The notes beneath the pieces were generated by a model. It made no database searches, was not told where the DNA came from, and saw nothing but the letters and a program-made list of their open reading frames with translations. From Flavobacterium gelatinilyticum (lineage in GTDB: Bacteria > Bacteroidota > Bacteroidia > Flavobacteriales > Flavobacteriaceae), in assembly GCF_027111295.1 (NCBI RefSeq), contig NZ_CP114287.1, positions 2,914,001-2,978,000 of the forward strand: 64,000 bases of DNA, read 5' to 3'. The translations under genes were made by a program, and so were the position numbers. This document shows positions 63,310 to 64,000 of this stretch, one piece after another (the stretch's first letter is position 1; every line of letters starts with the position of its first letter).

Positions 63310-64000
63310 GAATTATTTTTAAAGGCAATCAGGCAAAAAACATCTAAGTCAGCTTCTTTAATTGAAGAAATCGCAGGAGTTTTAGAAATCAGTTATGACG
63401 CTTCGCACCGGAGAATTTCGGGAAAGAGTAAATTTTCTATAGGCGAAACAATAAAACTGGCGGGTCATTTCAATATTTCATTAGACAATTTATTTTCGAA
63501 CAGAGAGAAAGTGATTATCGAAAAAACAATTGAAATTGAGAATTTAAAAGACATGCTTCAGTATTTTAAATCATCATCTGAAAACATCGAAGCATTAACA
63601 AAAAACAAGAAAACAACCTTGTTTTACTCTGCGAAAGATATTCCGTTGTTTTACTTTATGGACGGAACTATTTTGTCCAAATTCAAAGCCTTTGTTTGGC
63701 TGAATCTCTTAAATTCGAATCAGAAGAAAGTGGCTTTTGAAAATTTTGTAATTGACGAATCTTTTTCTGAATACATGCAAAAGCTAAAAAAGATTTACGA
63801 AAATACATTTGTAAACGAAGTTTGGAATGATACTACTATAAACAGCAGCCTGCAGCAGATTCTTTATTTTTATGAAGCAGGTCTTTTGAATTTAAAAAGT
63901 GCCAATGCGCTCTGCATTGATTTAAAAAGGATTATTAATCTTATAAAAACAAAATGTAACGAACCCGATGACAAGTTCTCAATTTATTACAACGAACTGA
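63298..64000 (+). CDS. Helix-turn-helix regulatory protein (C-terminus cut by window edge)
   Basis: Open frame from ATG at 63298 to the right edge (234 codons, no stop). Residues ~1-70 form an HTH domain (LIEEIAGVLEISYDASHRRI, then GETIKLAGHFNISLDNLFS). A long helical sensor-like region follows (EIENLKDMLQYFKSSSENIE ...). It resembles flavobacterial HTH proteins of unknown ligand. The operator-like dyads over its own promoter suggest autoregulation, and the divergent surface-repeat gene is a likely target. Confidence 0.8.
   Translation, partial: MKSQELFLKAIRQKTSKSASLIEEIAGVLEISYDASHRRISGKSKFSIGETIKLAGHFNISLDNLFSNREKVIIEKTIEIENLKDMLQYFKSSSENIEALTKNKKTTLFYSAKDIPLFYFMDGTILSKFKAFVWLNLLNSNQKKVAFENFVIDESFSEYMQKLKKIYENTFVNEVWNDTTINSSLQQILYFYEAGLLNLKSANALCIDLKRIINLIKTKCNEPDDKFSIYYNEL

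Overview
The window looks like chromosomal DNA of a Flavobacterium-type Bacteroidota. The evidence is the low GC content, TAnnTTTG (-7) promoters with an upstream TTG/TTTG, few Shine-Dalgarno sites, and the family content: GLPGLI and DUF5686 proteins, PorT (type IX secretion/gliding), TamL, exosortase XrtF, HYC_CC_PP, and an AccD that has lost its zinc-finger cysteines. Almost every gene is a vertically inherited housekeeping or envelope gene. No rRNA, tRNA, insertion sequence, prophage or CRISPR array is visible.

Layout. 1-9.9 kb is a sulfur amino acid / SAM region: metX (cut by the left edge), homoserine dehydrogenase, metY, a TonB-dependent receptor and metK. 10-20 kb holds envelope proteins: a DUF4153 membrane protein, two tandem paralogous 745-746 aa proteins, and a TonB-type barrel with its GLPGLI partner. 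20-26 kb carries a deoxynucleoside kinase, membrane and soluble pyrophosphatases and a DNA glycosylase. 26-35 kb carries a DUF5686 protein, pdhB, etfBA, a bifunctional nuclease, thyA and folA. 35-46 kb carries menG/ubiE, porT, an rRNA/tRNA methyltransferase, tamL, fbaA, accD, a small accessory patch (HTH protein and an unknown protein), an ABC permease and purH. 46.9-52.6 kb is the elongasome operon mreB-mreC-mreD-mrdA-rodA. 52.8-57.6 kb has DedA, a metal (probably copper) module of HMA protein + TonB receptor + HYC_CC_PP protein, and the XrtF exosortase pair. 57.6-64 kb has a GAF protein, a MORN-like protein, rpsO, pnp, a CDP-alcohol phosphatidyltransferase, a surface-repeat protein and an HTH regulator cut by the right edge.

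The most interesting signal is regulatory. Three very short ORFs rich in Cys and/or Met (21, 26 and 22 codons) lie upstream of the metX region, metY and the TonB receptor at 5.3-8.1 kb. Each is followed by an intrinsic terminator. In each case a segment at or beside the leader's last codons or stop codon is complementary to the 5' arm of that terminator, which is the layout of ribosome-mediated transcription attenuation. All three share the same promoter geometry (TTG/TTTG, 20-base A-rich spacer, -7 box), and two share 19 of the 24 bases upstream of the -7 box. Two of the attenuators are followed by paralogous proteins of 62-66 aa with no known function. metX also has its own promoter and a clear SAM-I riboswitch, and metK has a SAM-II-like leader whose conserved 3' element can be captured by a terminator hairpin. 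One neighbourhood may thus combine two SAM riboswitch classes with a Cys/Met leader-peptide system. Other points of note are a long G-free stem-loop in the pnp leader, a Cys/Met-rich tail on the membrane pyrophosphatase, the zinc-finger-less AccD, and a near-identical shared 3' end in the tandem paralogs.
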